NCBI RefSeq assembly: GCF_017430385.1
Contig: NZ_JAFRNB010000014.1
Coordinates: 1 to 39,308, forward strand
Source: Treponema sp.
Lineage (GTDB): Bacteria > Spirochaetota > Spirochaetia > Treponematales > Treponemataceae
DNA: 39,308 nt
Reading direction: 5' to 3'
Part shown: positions 28,601 through 36,200 of the stretch, in pieces
Layout of the letters: every line of letters begins with the position of its first letter
How positions within the stretch are numbered: position 1 is the stretch's first letter
Translations under genes and position numbers: made by a program
The notes under the pieces: generated by a model
What the model saw: only the letters and a program-made list of their open reading frames with translations
Databases searched by the model: none
Told to the model about the DNA's origin: nothing

Positions 28601-31600
28601 AGTCAATTTTGAGATTTTTGTATTCATCAGTCTCTTTGATATTTCCTGCTGCATCGATAGCACGCCCCTGAATCCAAATTCCGTTGTCATTCAAACCGTT
28701 TCCTTCGCGCATATCAACTGAGAATGACCAAGAACTTTCCGCTGTTGACTGAGTTACGCCAGAAACATCACGCCAGTCGCTGTAATCATCAACATAAGTT
28801 GAATTTGTACTGTCATAATATGGGCGAACTTTGTACTGGAGTTTTTTTGTTCCTGTTGTTGTATCGCTCCATTTTCCAGAAAGGAGATATTTATGTAAAA
28901 TATTATCACCCTCTGTCACAACAGAATGGTTCGTATTTTCTTCGGTGAGAATCTTGTCACCTTTAAGATGGGCGTCAGTTGTCTCATTTGAAACTGTGAG
29001 TCCCGGAATGCCAGTGTCACGAATTACAGAAATTTTCTTTGTTACGGAATTTCCGGCTTTATCAGAGATTTTAATTTCGTAAGAATGTGTTCCGTCAGAA
29101 GTTCCGCCTGTGATTGTCCAGATTTTGTTTTCCGTGCCAGTGCGAGTAACAGTTACGGCAGTTCCGTTCATTGTCGCAGTGATTGTAACAGCGGCAGCCG
29201 TTCCATCTGGATTTTTGCTCGCCTCAGTAACAACTCCACTGATTTTGTAGCCGTTTGTTGCATCGGTTGCGTAATATGTGATTGTTTCATCAAGAGCCGA
29301 ATCCGCATCCAAAATCAAGTTTCCGGCAAGGTCTTTTGAGCCTGACTCAGATGCACCGGCAGGCTTTTTGAGCCCAGTTCCAAGCAATGTTGAGCTTGGT
29401 GCAGTGTTATCCCGCGTGATTTTGAGAGAAGATGATGGATTTCCGCTTACAGTAGAAACATTTCCTGCTTCATCAATTACGCTGATGTAAACAGTTTTAG
29501 CTTGTGTGCCGTCCGAAGTTTCTGAGCCAAGCTCTATATTTGCAATCCATGTGTACTCGCCTTTTGTTGCTGTAGGCGTTGCGGCAATCTGGTTCCAGCC
29601 AGGATTCAATGCTCCGCTTGCACTGAAAGGCTCATAATTTCCTGATGCAGTCTGCGGCGTGATAGACCAGTAAAGGCCTTTGATTCCGCTTGTGCCTTCC
29701 CCGCCGTCAGAAATCGTTCCTTTTACGGCGTACATTGATTCTGCTGTAAACACTTCTGTTTCTGACGGTGTAGTTATAGCGAATGTCGGAGGCGTAACAT
29801 CAACGACGAATCCAACAGTTGTCGAAGTCTTCTGTCCATAAACATCTTTCGCCTCATAATCGAGAGTGTACGAATCAGAAGCATTTGTCGGCAGAGTCAC
29901 AGTGCCAGTCCATTTGTAAACACCGTTATCCGCTGCACCGATTATCACAGGAGAAACTGTAGCTCCTGCCACCTCAACATTGCCCTGCTTAAGTTTGCCG
30001 GTAATTTCTACCTCAACTTTCTTTGAGACAGTTCCTTCAACCTGAACAGTTCCGTTCTGATAGCTTCCAGCTACAGGTTTTGTGATTGTAATGTTTGGCG
30101 CACCAGAATCAACAGCGATGAAGAAGTTTCCTACAGATTTTTCGCCATAGGGATTTGAGTTCAAAGGGGTTGTGAGATAATCTCTTGCCTCGATTTTTAC
30201 CTGATATTTGCCTTCGTTTGATGGAAGCAAGAAGTTTACGGATGCACTTGTTTTTCCAGGATAAGCAACATACGGATTTACACCATAAGCATCATTTGTA
30301 TCAGCAGCCGCAAGTGTAGTTCCGTCTTCTTTATAAATATAAATCTTGTATTCTGCAACAGAGTCATCATCCTCAAAAGAAATTTGCAACTTGTTGTTAT
30401 TTGTCGTTCCGAAAAGGTTCGTGTCGACACTGATTCCATTTGCCGAAGTTACGGCTACGTCGGCATTTCCAAGCGTAATCTTCGGGCGGTCAGTTTCCTG
30501 ATAAATCACAAAGTTTTTGCCATTAGAGTTCAGGAGAGTTTTTGAAGAATATGAGCCTGTGTTTCCGGCTTCGTCCACAGCAGTAACTACAAGTTCTACC
30601 TGAATCGTTGCATCTTCTTCCTCACCCTTGTAATCATGGAAGAGTTTTGTGATTGCGGTTGTAGCAAAAGGAATGTTGAGCGTGAACTGTTTTCCAAGAC
30701 TTCCGTCAAAATTTCCATCCGCGGCCCCTGCATCAAGTCCAAGCTCGGTTTTGCGAGTTTTCAAATCTTCAAGAATAGAATCGCCCTCAGCAAGAGTTTT
30801 ACCCAAATCTGTGCTTGCCCAAATATCGTAGCTTACATTTTTAAGGTTCTGCTCCTCGACATTTCCCTTGATTGTAATATTTCCGTTGAGATATGTGTTT
30901 GTATCGCCGTTGCCAAAATATTCTGAGCCGGAAACGCTTGGTGTAATTGAAGTCATCGTGACAACTGGAGCAACAGTATCAATATGGATGTCGCGGCTTG
31001 TAAAACCAGAATGTCCAGAAGAAGATTTTCCAGAAATTTCAAGAGAAGCGAGCAGCTGTTTGTTTGAAATATCAACAGAAGAAAGTCCCGGAAGTTTTGT
31101 GAGATCAATCTTCCATTTATTTGCGTCATAATCCCAAGAAAGAGCCTGTGCAGCAGATTGAGTCCAAACGACACCACCCTCAGTAGTCTTATTGCTGATC
31201 ATCGTGTCCGTGTAAGTTCCGACTGTAGCATTAGTGTTCTCATCTTTTAAAGTGAGTTTTGCCGTGATTTCTTTGACAAAGTAGCTTCCTGTTGAAACAA
31301 TAGCCGTTCCAGAGAATTTCGGAGTTGCAAAATCCTTCAATACAGAAAGCGATTTCGGAGTCTCTGAGCCTTCGGTGTCATCAAAAGCAAATGTCGGCGG
31401 GACACCGGCCGCATTTCCTTCAAATCCGTAGACAATATTCTGAGAAAAACGGACTTCATCGACATCGTGACCAGTTACGCCCAAAATATAGAATTTTTCG
31501 AGTTCAATATAATCTTCTATAGCAGGGAGAGTGACCGCAAATGTTTTTGTCGCAACAGAGCTTCCCTTATCGTTGTGCTGAGCATAGTCATAGACAAGAA

Positions 31601-32996
31601 TCCAGTCATTACCAGATTCAAGATTGATTGTCGTGACATCCTCAACGAATTCGGCTTCTTCTTTTGTAAGCTCGATGACTTTCTGATTGAGTTTTTCAAG
31701 CTCGCTTTTTACTGCAATTTCGTCAGTCGGTTTTGACGCATATTTCTTAATCCAGACTTTTACAAGTTCTGGCTGAATGTTCGTGTTATCAAGACCTGCA
31801 CTGACAGTAACAGAAACTGTGTTTCCAGACGATGCAAGCTGATTCTCATTAGAAGCGAAGTTAAATTTATAGCCGTTTACGGTGTAAGTCGGGTTTGCCT
31901 GCGGATTGAGTGAGAAATAAAGACGATTCGCATCAACTTCCGTATTTTTTGCGTTTGTGCTGAGAGTTGAGAGAGCAGCCGTAGCCTTTTCGCCCTTGTC
32001 CAGCCCCGCAAGAATGTCCTTTAAATTTGCCGCGCTCAAGCCCAAGCCTTTTTTCGCGCTCATCAAAGCTGTGTAGACATCATCATAAAGATAGACCGTT
32101 GAAGTAGAGTTACCATAAACATCAGATGCAATCTCGACCGCGCTTCGGGAACTGTTTTTCGGCGGGTTTTTGTAAACTTTCGCAGAGTCATAAAGGGCAA
32201 TCTGTGCAAAATATTCTATTGTACCCGCTTCTTCGTTATCGCCATAAATATCCGTGTAACGAGTTTTTGCAGTCTGTGTCGCAGTATCAGACCATTGTGC
32301 GATAGTTACGCTTGAACCGCCGGCAGTCGCAATGTCTTCCTCGCGGTAAAAATCAATCGCGCTGCCCTCATAAGTCTCATGAGAAAGAAGCTGACCGTCC
32401 GAAGTTCTGAAAATTTTGACATCCATGTAAGAAATCGGATGGTTATCAGAAATTGTACCGTCAATAGTAAACAATGAGCCGTAAGCCGAAGCCTTAAGTC
32501 CGCTGCTTTTTACGACACCAGGATTTGAGATGATGAAAACAGGAGGAGTGTTGTCGATTTCAAACTGTCTTGAGCTTACGCCGGAATTGTTTCCCGCATT
32601 ATCATAAGCCGTAACGCTGAACTCATATTTTCCATCAGGAAGCTGCCAGCCGTTGTAATATTCGGCATTGTTTGAGTCATAAGAATTAAGTTCGACCTGC
32701 CATGAAGTCTGATCAACAGAGACTTTCGCAGGATATGAGCCATAATCCACGCCTGACTCAAGATTTTTAACGGTGACAAGAATGCGTGAGATAGACTTAT
32801 CATCAGAACAGTCACCAGCGAGAATGAATGAATCACGGATTGCGGCACCAGAATCAGGATAAGTAATAGACAAAGTTGGTGCTTTCGTATCAATGGAAGC
32901 TCCCAAACCTGCATCTTCGCCGCAGGAAAGCAGTACGGCCAAGAGAAGACTTGCCAATCCACCAACAACCCAATTCTTCAAAAAGAATCTTTCCAT
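19671..32996 (-). CDS. Giant Ig-module surface lipoprotein B (4441 aa)
   Basis: This is a paralogue of protein A with the same plan. The signal peptide has lipobox LLSC (Cys25), then CGEDAGLGASIDTK. About 23 Ig-like modules with D-x-x-x-P openings follow. The same helical heptad insert (KSELEKLNQKVIELTKEEAEF) is present, then an IPT/TIG-like domain near residue 3930 (FTVNGFNFGSSPKVSVNGG) and a C-terminal propeller-like head of about 440 residues (GVHIAYYDASNGDLKYAYVEDY). The first five modules and last eleven match A in order; the middle seven replace five in A. Parts of the N-terminal coding DNA are nearly identical to A. EF-hand-like loops include DANGNKIYDQFE and DLNSNNVWSKDE. Unlike A, the TIG-plus-head region has almost no cysteine. 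The start has a strong Shine-Dalgarno sequence (GAGGTG, 4 nt spacer). It probably forms a long extracellular or periplasmic rod tethered by its N-terminal lipid; the ligand is unknown. Confidence 0.88.
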   Translation of the reverse strand: MERFFLKNWVVGGLASLLLAVLLSCGEDAGLGASIDTKAPTLSITYPDSGAAIRDSFILAGDCSDDKSISRILVTVKNLESGVDYGSYPAKVSVDQTSWQVELNSYDSNNAEYYNGWQLPDGKYEFSVTAYDNAGNNSGVSSRQFEIDNTPPVFIISNPGVVKSSGLKASAYGSLFTIDGTISDNHPISYMDVKIFRTSDGQLLSHETYEGSAIDFYREEDIATAGGSSVTIAQWSDTATQTAKTRYTDIYGDNEEAGTIEYFAQIALYDSAKVYKNPPKNSSRSAVEIASDVYGNSTSTVYLYDDVYTALMSAKKGLGLSAANLKDILAGLDKGEKATAALSTLSTNAKNTEVDANRLYFSLNPQANPTYTVNGYKFNFASNENQLASSGNTVSVTVSAGLDNTNIQPELVKVWIKKYASKPTDEIAVKSELEKLNQKVIELTKEEAEFVEDVTTINLESGNDWILVYDYAQHNDKGSSVATKTFAVTLPAIEDYIELEKFYILGVTGHDVDEVRFSQNIVYGFEGNAAGVPPTFAFDDTEGSETPKSLSVLKDFATPKFSGTAIVSTGSYFVKEITAKLTLKDENTNATVGTYTDTMISNKTTEGGVVWTQSAAQALSWDYDANKWKIDLTKLPGLSSVDISNKQLLASLEISGKSSSGHSGFTSRDIHIDTVAPVVTMTSITPSVSGSEYFGNGDTNTYLNGNITIKGNVEEQNLKNVSYDIWASTDLGKTLAEGDSILEDLKTRKTELGLDAGAADGNFDGSLGKQFTLNIPFATTAITKLFHDYKGEEEDATIQVELVVTAVDEAGNTGSYSSKTLLNSNGKNFVIYQETDRPKITLGNADVAVTSANGISVDTNLFGTTNNNKLQISFEDDDSVAEYKIYIYKEDGTTLAAADTNDAYGVNPYVAYPGKTSASVNFLLPSNEGKYQVKIEARDYLTTPLNSNPYGEKSVGNFFIAVDSGAPNITITKPVAGSYQNGTVQVEGTVSKKVEVEITGKLKQGNVEVAGATVSPVIIGAADNGVYKWTGTVTLPTNASDSYTLDYEAKDVYGQKTSTTVGFVVDVTPPTFAITTPSETEVFTAESMYAVKGTISDGGEGTSGIKGLYWSITPQTASGNYEPFSASGALNPGWNQIAATPTATKGEYTWIANIELGSETSDGTQAKTVYISVIDEAGNVSTVSGNPSSSLKITRDNTAPSSTLLGTGLKKPAGASESGSKDLAGNLILDADSALDETITYYATDATNGYKISGVVTEASKNPDGTAAAVTITATMNGTAVTVTRTGTENKIWTITGGTSDGTHSYEIKISDKAGNSVTKKISVIRDTGIPGLTVSNETTDAHLKGDKILTEENTNHSVVTEGDNILHKYLLSGKWSDTTTGTKKLQYKVRPYYDSTNSTYVDDYSDWRDVSGVTQSTAESSWSFSVDMREGNGLNDNGIWIQGRAIDAAGNIKETDEYKNLKIDFSKPTVAKTSVKISSTVTTNNEVPQYVKEEETLVIEGTCADSYALDEINVVAKKDGTAVSTGTNGLVIENVVTDGKKSGTFKITLTAGSTNNGKWEFEVKAKDWVERESQTLKFSTLVDTVKPEWNDSDILVDKKTYIEGTNHSWYKNSTLPFSGSLTENGSGIKEIRYTITKADGTAADSDSFTTSLVKDASGNVEKEAFSTKLGEFLSKKDESGVAQANTVTLVAEDEAGNVSAQKTFSIYIDSESPQLLSTDKSGNQYSNKSNSITVNGQASDDASGVDSVKLSITVDGSSSPLTISGSSTEITATSTDSFANWTATIPQDFLSGLEDKTYAVKATLTDKAGNSSNSTIFRIDVDTDKPTIKNVSLSDVGGTYSVYETKEKIDGADKTVYYIHSGDNFLLSGSVQDSKSGIKSIVVNDGTSDIVSKINGKDITALPVTLKLSNYASAGSVTLKITATDNAGNTESQNVLVKIDDIAPKALHAIDEKNKDVFFRINENDNDDIETLTELDKDVGGKYSEGTYGNSKTIKIRGTLSDTGSGAAMIYYKVISETDLVGVPADKVQEELDKKADDFLKNYKTDKTGYFAPGVIASDAKRRVFYTGSLKNALGESTSFSTTSGEYKDFVSDLGTLSGSTKSYATVESNYNSVLSGFSTGKNYVILVAVDNVGNAVLDSVTVGGTTYSNISLNVDETTPDASSSVEGLKYTNKKGTMEFSGTASDADSGLYSITLKQGTKEILLKNDAADGTATNDNGTLSITKTDGMDKEWTWTATVNNDKFFADASGTVSVSLEAKDRAGIGNTKSINVATVIIDEQLDSITLSSPTDADSETAGTQVNGIITLTGTMEDKNVLPANAITKIEYKGGDASDWTDLSTKVDSLALSGSYTFTVEGFDTTKLSDNTEYQLRAVGTDSAGNEKASDAVSIKVSQDSDRPIFKITNITDLGATADPRFALKYGTQSQLIATVTDDDGVEDVVLSEEEFTGAEDTDGTPTETAKGHTDFTNDSVKFKPSRDYAENKNIDGRKTVYIYIKDKAGKKFYTSYTYTPEAGTQETETVVNAKTLLSRPKIRVGETKFDTDLTSLTSPFQYTSDSNAPSVAEISALAYKDNGTVNGGAQKTADGTSDALDANGNKIYDQFETITASYTVGGTEKQNVQFKIAAYDVSDIDGITLEVSYKKTTGTGDSKQTETITNKFVSPDFTVAGYTSNGTKESKTKESKYFTVDGEGIPGMVWTTDIISLAEADSGTVSLKVVPYDKLSLPGSGNAAFAVDNSGPEIKVSNPPSEDEVTGTVSFIGTALDAGSTTADTKWLIPTKAQQNSTAATLYALTTWQSTGFTSKSSPSSWTFELKSTDLSGYDDATNYAQSASDGVYVIPFYVMSKDSLGNYSIKRDYTFKHNPDADRPKTTISYPEVKKNSDGSIEAPILGGTIRVAGDAIIPQGEATVKAVYLQVGTISSDGTPVFDGNSHNSGKLISDDVAKDASTGVNKGGYGYTVKTLDEVRTELGFTSLNFAASNSSADWWGIPVEKTGSSWHFNINANGEMNPADGEQTHLALRAIAINSDGKVGAWTATVIVDIDATAPKQTVSLRRYSTPISAANADSMKDVASAAAVKVYESGIYLKDDWYFTVQLDDESSLEEFSVKKGNEILNCGTDYFASNLENLTGGAKRQYLFIPVDRSKGTVSYTVSVTDTKVTGGHTIDKTYNLNIDNTAPEIQKLYRGSSSDSTDLLENDYEIADSDYIFQMGGKVSEEGSGLDRVVFYYVREGEGYGKQAVLDPLITTGTGDAKARIYNAKSNTDDSDDTSSPILTKREIKQTVNGTENTYHLWSLAVTGTMKAYEFTSTTSLADNKHIRKGGLIEIAGVYRKINKVEGNTVTFDTSTGLEADVTSQTTAYFPYAQCVDNTNLEKVSNTSENPFTFSDDSDDGDGMPEELGGAKSTGFTWNSTIHSTNIPDGPAKLVILAFDKAGNVTGREFTVKIVNSAPRLAKVFLGTDLNSNNVWSKDEFVGYNLYNANAAAGIGTTEVKDKLSIATASFEGNKKFSVKDKLAVISEFVGGNGDITLVYKKGAEVSADALPAAVPSTGTGAGTVAASNATISSTQAALITTLIGTDERVGKVTYNNRSNVTTSLKGFTLTSKQIAGLADTETLTASNGNKETEQASFTFWDSTEETTPGVNSQNCVLHIKDLNLALVDATKPEAKIVPFYWTDASHNSLYEGKSTNGHIDLEHDLPAGTFKDTNKASTTGATAPSGEYDRDPKVSGKIVVTGTAYDNKMLKQIKMKMSGFEFGATAGAYEVMDTFTVTASSSSWGTTTTHKGSLADDGYEFFINESTLDQSGHTVKWTLYLDTSFVSGVAANDRELIVQAVDASTLKASATATETGLLSTEGTANTAYTYDASGNMTESDAGYTSRYRMDVVPYITGIKNKVGDAYKKDASVFGRSATGAYPVYYYDDTTNETFTVNGFNFGSSPKVSVNGGTATTGNTVTVSSAMTSGGVVVTVESGTSAVSSLNNVNNNNAKGSYDAESESGYDKYKNYYNRQPNNVNNSTLTDDCMVAVWNVEQVVGDKSVRYPSMRVGSDGTVGWVYGHGSAEVRMKRGDAADYLLDTSYTQWYATAVAVDNLGQIYGAAQNGDTGGTGSYEENYGYNKYSRRTHFKMYAYNTITRTATNYAGTGGAYSTGEYSSALENIQYGDTVYSERVKSPKIVSVGNNDRNGDAYIVYYDSAENVVKFRSGNINNTTYGGSLAARTHGNSSAAGATTIADSSMSGEYVALGVTTENKAVVAWYASDAQALYYKYQTNNGWSDAVLIDDNFVGWYVDLVVDGENGVHIAYYDASNGDLKYAYVEDYTKPNEAKTMTVDSYLSSGTNISISVKKVGSDYVPYISSFMSSFNKTSYTVRTAWITDGALLKTKSADELKGVDGNDDFTGVWEVMTVPLASTSIPLDYSVGIGIKNNQPILGYGTQNGLETATLK
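27178..29805 (-). other. Variable seven-module block of giant lipoprotein B
   Basis: Modules 6-12 of protein B, opening with DVTPPTF, DNTAPSS, DTGIPGL, DFSKPTV, DTVKPEW, DSESPQL and DTDKPTI, lie between module sets that match protein A one to one. The next module (DDIAPKALHAIDEKNKDVFF) pairs with DNKIPVGSHVFDSNGKDKFF of A. The length difference between the two blocks exceeds the total length difference between the proteins, so smaller opposing changes must exist elsewhere. Edges are hand-set. Confidence 0.55.
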
Positions 32997-33224
32997 TTCT
33001 CACCTCAATAAGTGTTAATAAAAAAAACTCTCGCTGATAAAAAAAATTCTCTCTCTTAAATATCGATAATATTTCAAAATAAATTTATCGAATAATACAA
33101 TTTTAGAGTTTTTTAAGGAAAGAATACAAATTCTGTCTATTTTATAAATTTTCCGTCATTTTCGATTTTCAAAAATGACGGATTTATTGAGACAAGCCTT
33201 AGTGTTAATAATCAAGTTTTTATT
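32997..33224. promoter_or_regulatory. Leader and intergenic region upstream of giant gene B
   Basis: These 228 bases lie between the end of the barrel-protein gene and the start of giant gene B, both on the minus strand. Close to the B start there are two eight-A runs on the plus strand (33020-33027 and 33039-33046; U8 in the B transcript) set in near-repeats ATAAAAAAAAxxCTC. Further up is an inverted repeat TCGATAA...TTATCGA spanning 33063-33091. A TTGTAT at the right distance for a -35 has no good -10, so the promoter is unassigned. The hairpin at 33152-33182 is listed separately. Confidence 0.4.
33152..33182 (-). terminator. Hairpin downstream of the barrel-protein gene
   Basis: A perfect 11-bp stem (TCCGTCATTTT, 33152-33162, pairing with 33172-33182) closes a 9-nt loop about 40 nt beyond the stop codon at 33225. 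The minus-strand tail after the stem is AT-rich rather than a clean T-run, so it is a moderate terminator candidate separating this gene from giant gene B. Confidence 0.5.
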
Positions 33225-36200
33225 TTAGAACATATTGACGCGCAAGCCGACTGAGACCTGCGGAACCATGCTCCTGACTTTTTCCTCAGAGCTGACATCC
33301 GTAGGAATGAACCAGAGCTGGCCTTCGGTGTAGAGCGCAATCGTCCTGAACATTTTCTGCCTTGAGAATGTGACGCGCGGGAATTCAAGCTGCAAGAGAC
33401 CTGCAGAAAGAACCTGCGGCTTTCCAGAACTTGTGTCGTCAAAGCGGGTGAAGTTCGCGCCGAGAGCAACATTCATGCTGAGCCATTCCCAATCCGGGCC
33501 AAAGTAATACCTGAACGGAAGGTAATAGACATTTGCAAGAAGTTTCATGCCGACAACGCTGCTTCCGCCGTAACGGAGAGTTGATTTGTCGAACATGTTT
33601 CGCTGCTGCTGTGTGAACTGTCCCCACTGAACCTGGAGCTTAACATTGTCATCGAAGAATGTAAGACCCGCACCGACATTGAAAAGCGTAGCTCCCCAGA
33701 ACTGCCAGTCGAAGTACAATCCCTGGATGAAGCCCGGAATCTCGTAAGCAGATTTGTCGCCGCTTCGCAATGCGAGGGTAAGGCTCTTCAAGGCAACATC
33801 ATCTTTTGCCAAGCCTGAGAATTCAAGTAGCTGGTTATAATGTCCGCCGGCTCCCGGAGAAATGAGCTTGATTGTCGGCTTAGTGCTGTCAACCTGAACG
33901 ATACATCTTGTGACCGCAACTTCACCGTTCTTCATCACCGCACGGACAAGAAGGAAGTGATAGCCTTCCGCAATGTCCTCGTTTTCGACACGGTAACGCC
34001 ATTTTCCAGAAGAAGAGACTTTCTCGAATGTTTTTCCGTTATCAAATGAAATCTCAACCTTTTCGACGCTCTTGCCATTCAAAGTTTCTTTGAGTTCTTT
34101 TGGAGCACCTTTTGCATTTGCACGGATAACTTCTTCTTCATCGTAAGAATAGCCTGCGTTTCCGACAATGTACGGGCGTTCCATAGCAAAATCACCGTAA
34201 GTGAAGTTGTCGATTGTAATCCACGGACCGACAGCCTTGTAATTAAGATACTGAGTGTTTGAGGTGATGTTTGTGCCGCCATCAAGTTCCGCAACGACCT
34301 TGATTTTGTGCTGACCTTCCTCAATCATGCTCTGATCGATGTTGAATTTATAATATCCGCTCTCTGAAAGTTCTGTCGTAGAAACTTGCTTGTCATCGAT
34401 AAAAAGATTGAGTGCTTCGATTGCCTTTTCGCTGACAGCCGTTCCGTAAATGTTGAACACGCCCTGAACGAATTCGCCGTTGAGAGGATAAAGCAAATCG
34501 ACTTTCGCCTTCGGTGCCTTTTTGTTGAGCTGGATGTTTCGGCTCACGCGGGTAATATTTTCTGCCGCATCAACACCTGTAATCTCAATGTTATATGCTC
34601 CGTCATCAAGATTTGACAAATCAAAAGCCTGTGTGATGATTGCATCAGGAGTCAAATCAGTGTGAGAAAGCTTCTGGCTTACGGCCTTTCCTTCGAGCGA
34701 ACGGATTGTAACATAAAGTTTCGTAAGGTTGATGTTATCAGTTGTCTGCCCCGAAAGGAAAACCATTCCTGTTGATTTTGAGTCATCGAGCGGAAGCATA
34801 AGCTCAATTGCAGGCGGTGTATTGTCAATGTTAATCAAAGAAGAATAAAGTCCTTCGATGTCGTACCAGTCAACGACCTTCATAAACACGACATGAGTTC
34901 CGTCTTCGATTACCCTTGTGTCAAATTCGTAGCTCCATTCGCACTGAGTCAGCTCATGGCCGAATTTTCCGACAGCCTCGTTGAAACTGTTTCCGTTATC
35001 GAGAGAAATATAGACAGCCTTGATTCCGTTTTTATCGGTTGCAACGCCAGTCATTTTGATTGTCTGCCTTACAGTCTCGCTGATTGGCGGCGTAAGAACA
35101 GCACCTTTCGGCTCTTCAAGAGAAATTCGGAAATTCCTTGTGAATTCCGGGCCTTTTACGCCGTTGATGTCCTCAGCATAAACCGTAATTGAATGTTCGT
35201 TATCCGTAAAATCAGTAAGTTTCTTTGGAATAACGAAACTTGTACCAATCTGTTCAAGAGGCTCGTACTTGCCGTTGTCAAATTTATAGAAAATCTTAGG
35301 ACCGGCGATTACATTACCGAAATCGTCTTTTTTAACGCCATCATCATCATAAATTACGCCGGAGAATTCAAAATCCCTTGTGAGAACGGCATCTTCTTCC
35401 GGGACATGGACTTCGGCAATCGGGAAGTCGCTTACATTGTCGATGATGAAATTCCACTGCTTGATTTCATTTGTATTTCCGACCGCATCGATGAATTTGA
35501 AAGTCATCAAATCGTCGATTGGCATTTCCGCCGTTCCGACATGGGTTGTAATCATTGAAGCCAAAGGAATATCAACAGGTTTCGGAGTCTCGCCCTTCTT
35601 TACAGGAGCAAAATACTGAACTTTATCAAGCCGCCCGTTATCCTTTGCGATGAATGCAATCAAATTCTCGCCGTTCACGATGTCATTTTCACCAGGAAGA
35701 ATAATCTCGACTTCTGGAGGAACCGTGTCCTTGTTGATTGCGACTGATTTTACAGTTGTCTTGCCAGTCACATCAGTTGCACGGACTTTGATTCCGATGA
35801 ATCCGTCATCAAATGTTGAAAGGCCGATATTAGAAGAATACTGACCGTTTGCGAGAGTCATTGCTGTCCAAGACTCGCCGCCATCTGCAGAATATTCGAC
35901 TTTTGAGATTCCGTTTGCGTCAGAAGCAGTTGCCGAAACCTGAACTTTTGTCTGCGCCCAAGAGAGGTTTGCAGGCGAAGTGATTTCAAGAACAGGAGGC
36001 TCATCGTCAACAACAAGATTTACAGGAGCCGCAGCGAATGATTTTCCGCTTCCGTCTTTTGCAGTCAAAGCGACATTTTTGTAAGAACCTTCTTTTGTAG
36101 GTGTGATGCTGATTCCCTTTCCGTCGTTCTCAGCCGTGAATGCCGCGTTATTAACAGAAACGCTTACAGGAAGATTTATGCCGGCGTAACCAGTGAAAGG

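Noticed and set aside
33011..33211. AGTGTTAATAA occurring at 33011-33021 and 33201-33211
   Set aside because: An 11-nt AT-rich match in an AT-rich spacer is weak, and no role or symmetry ties it to a gene.
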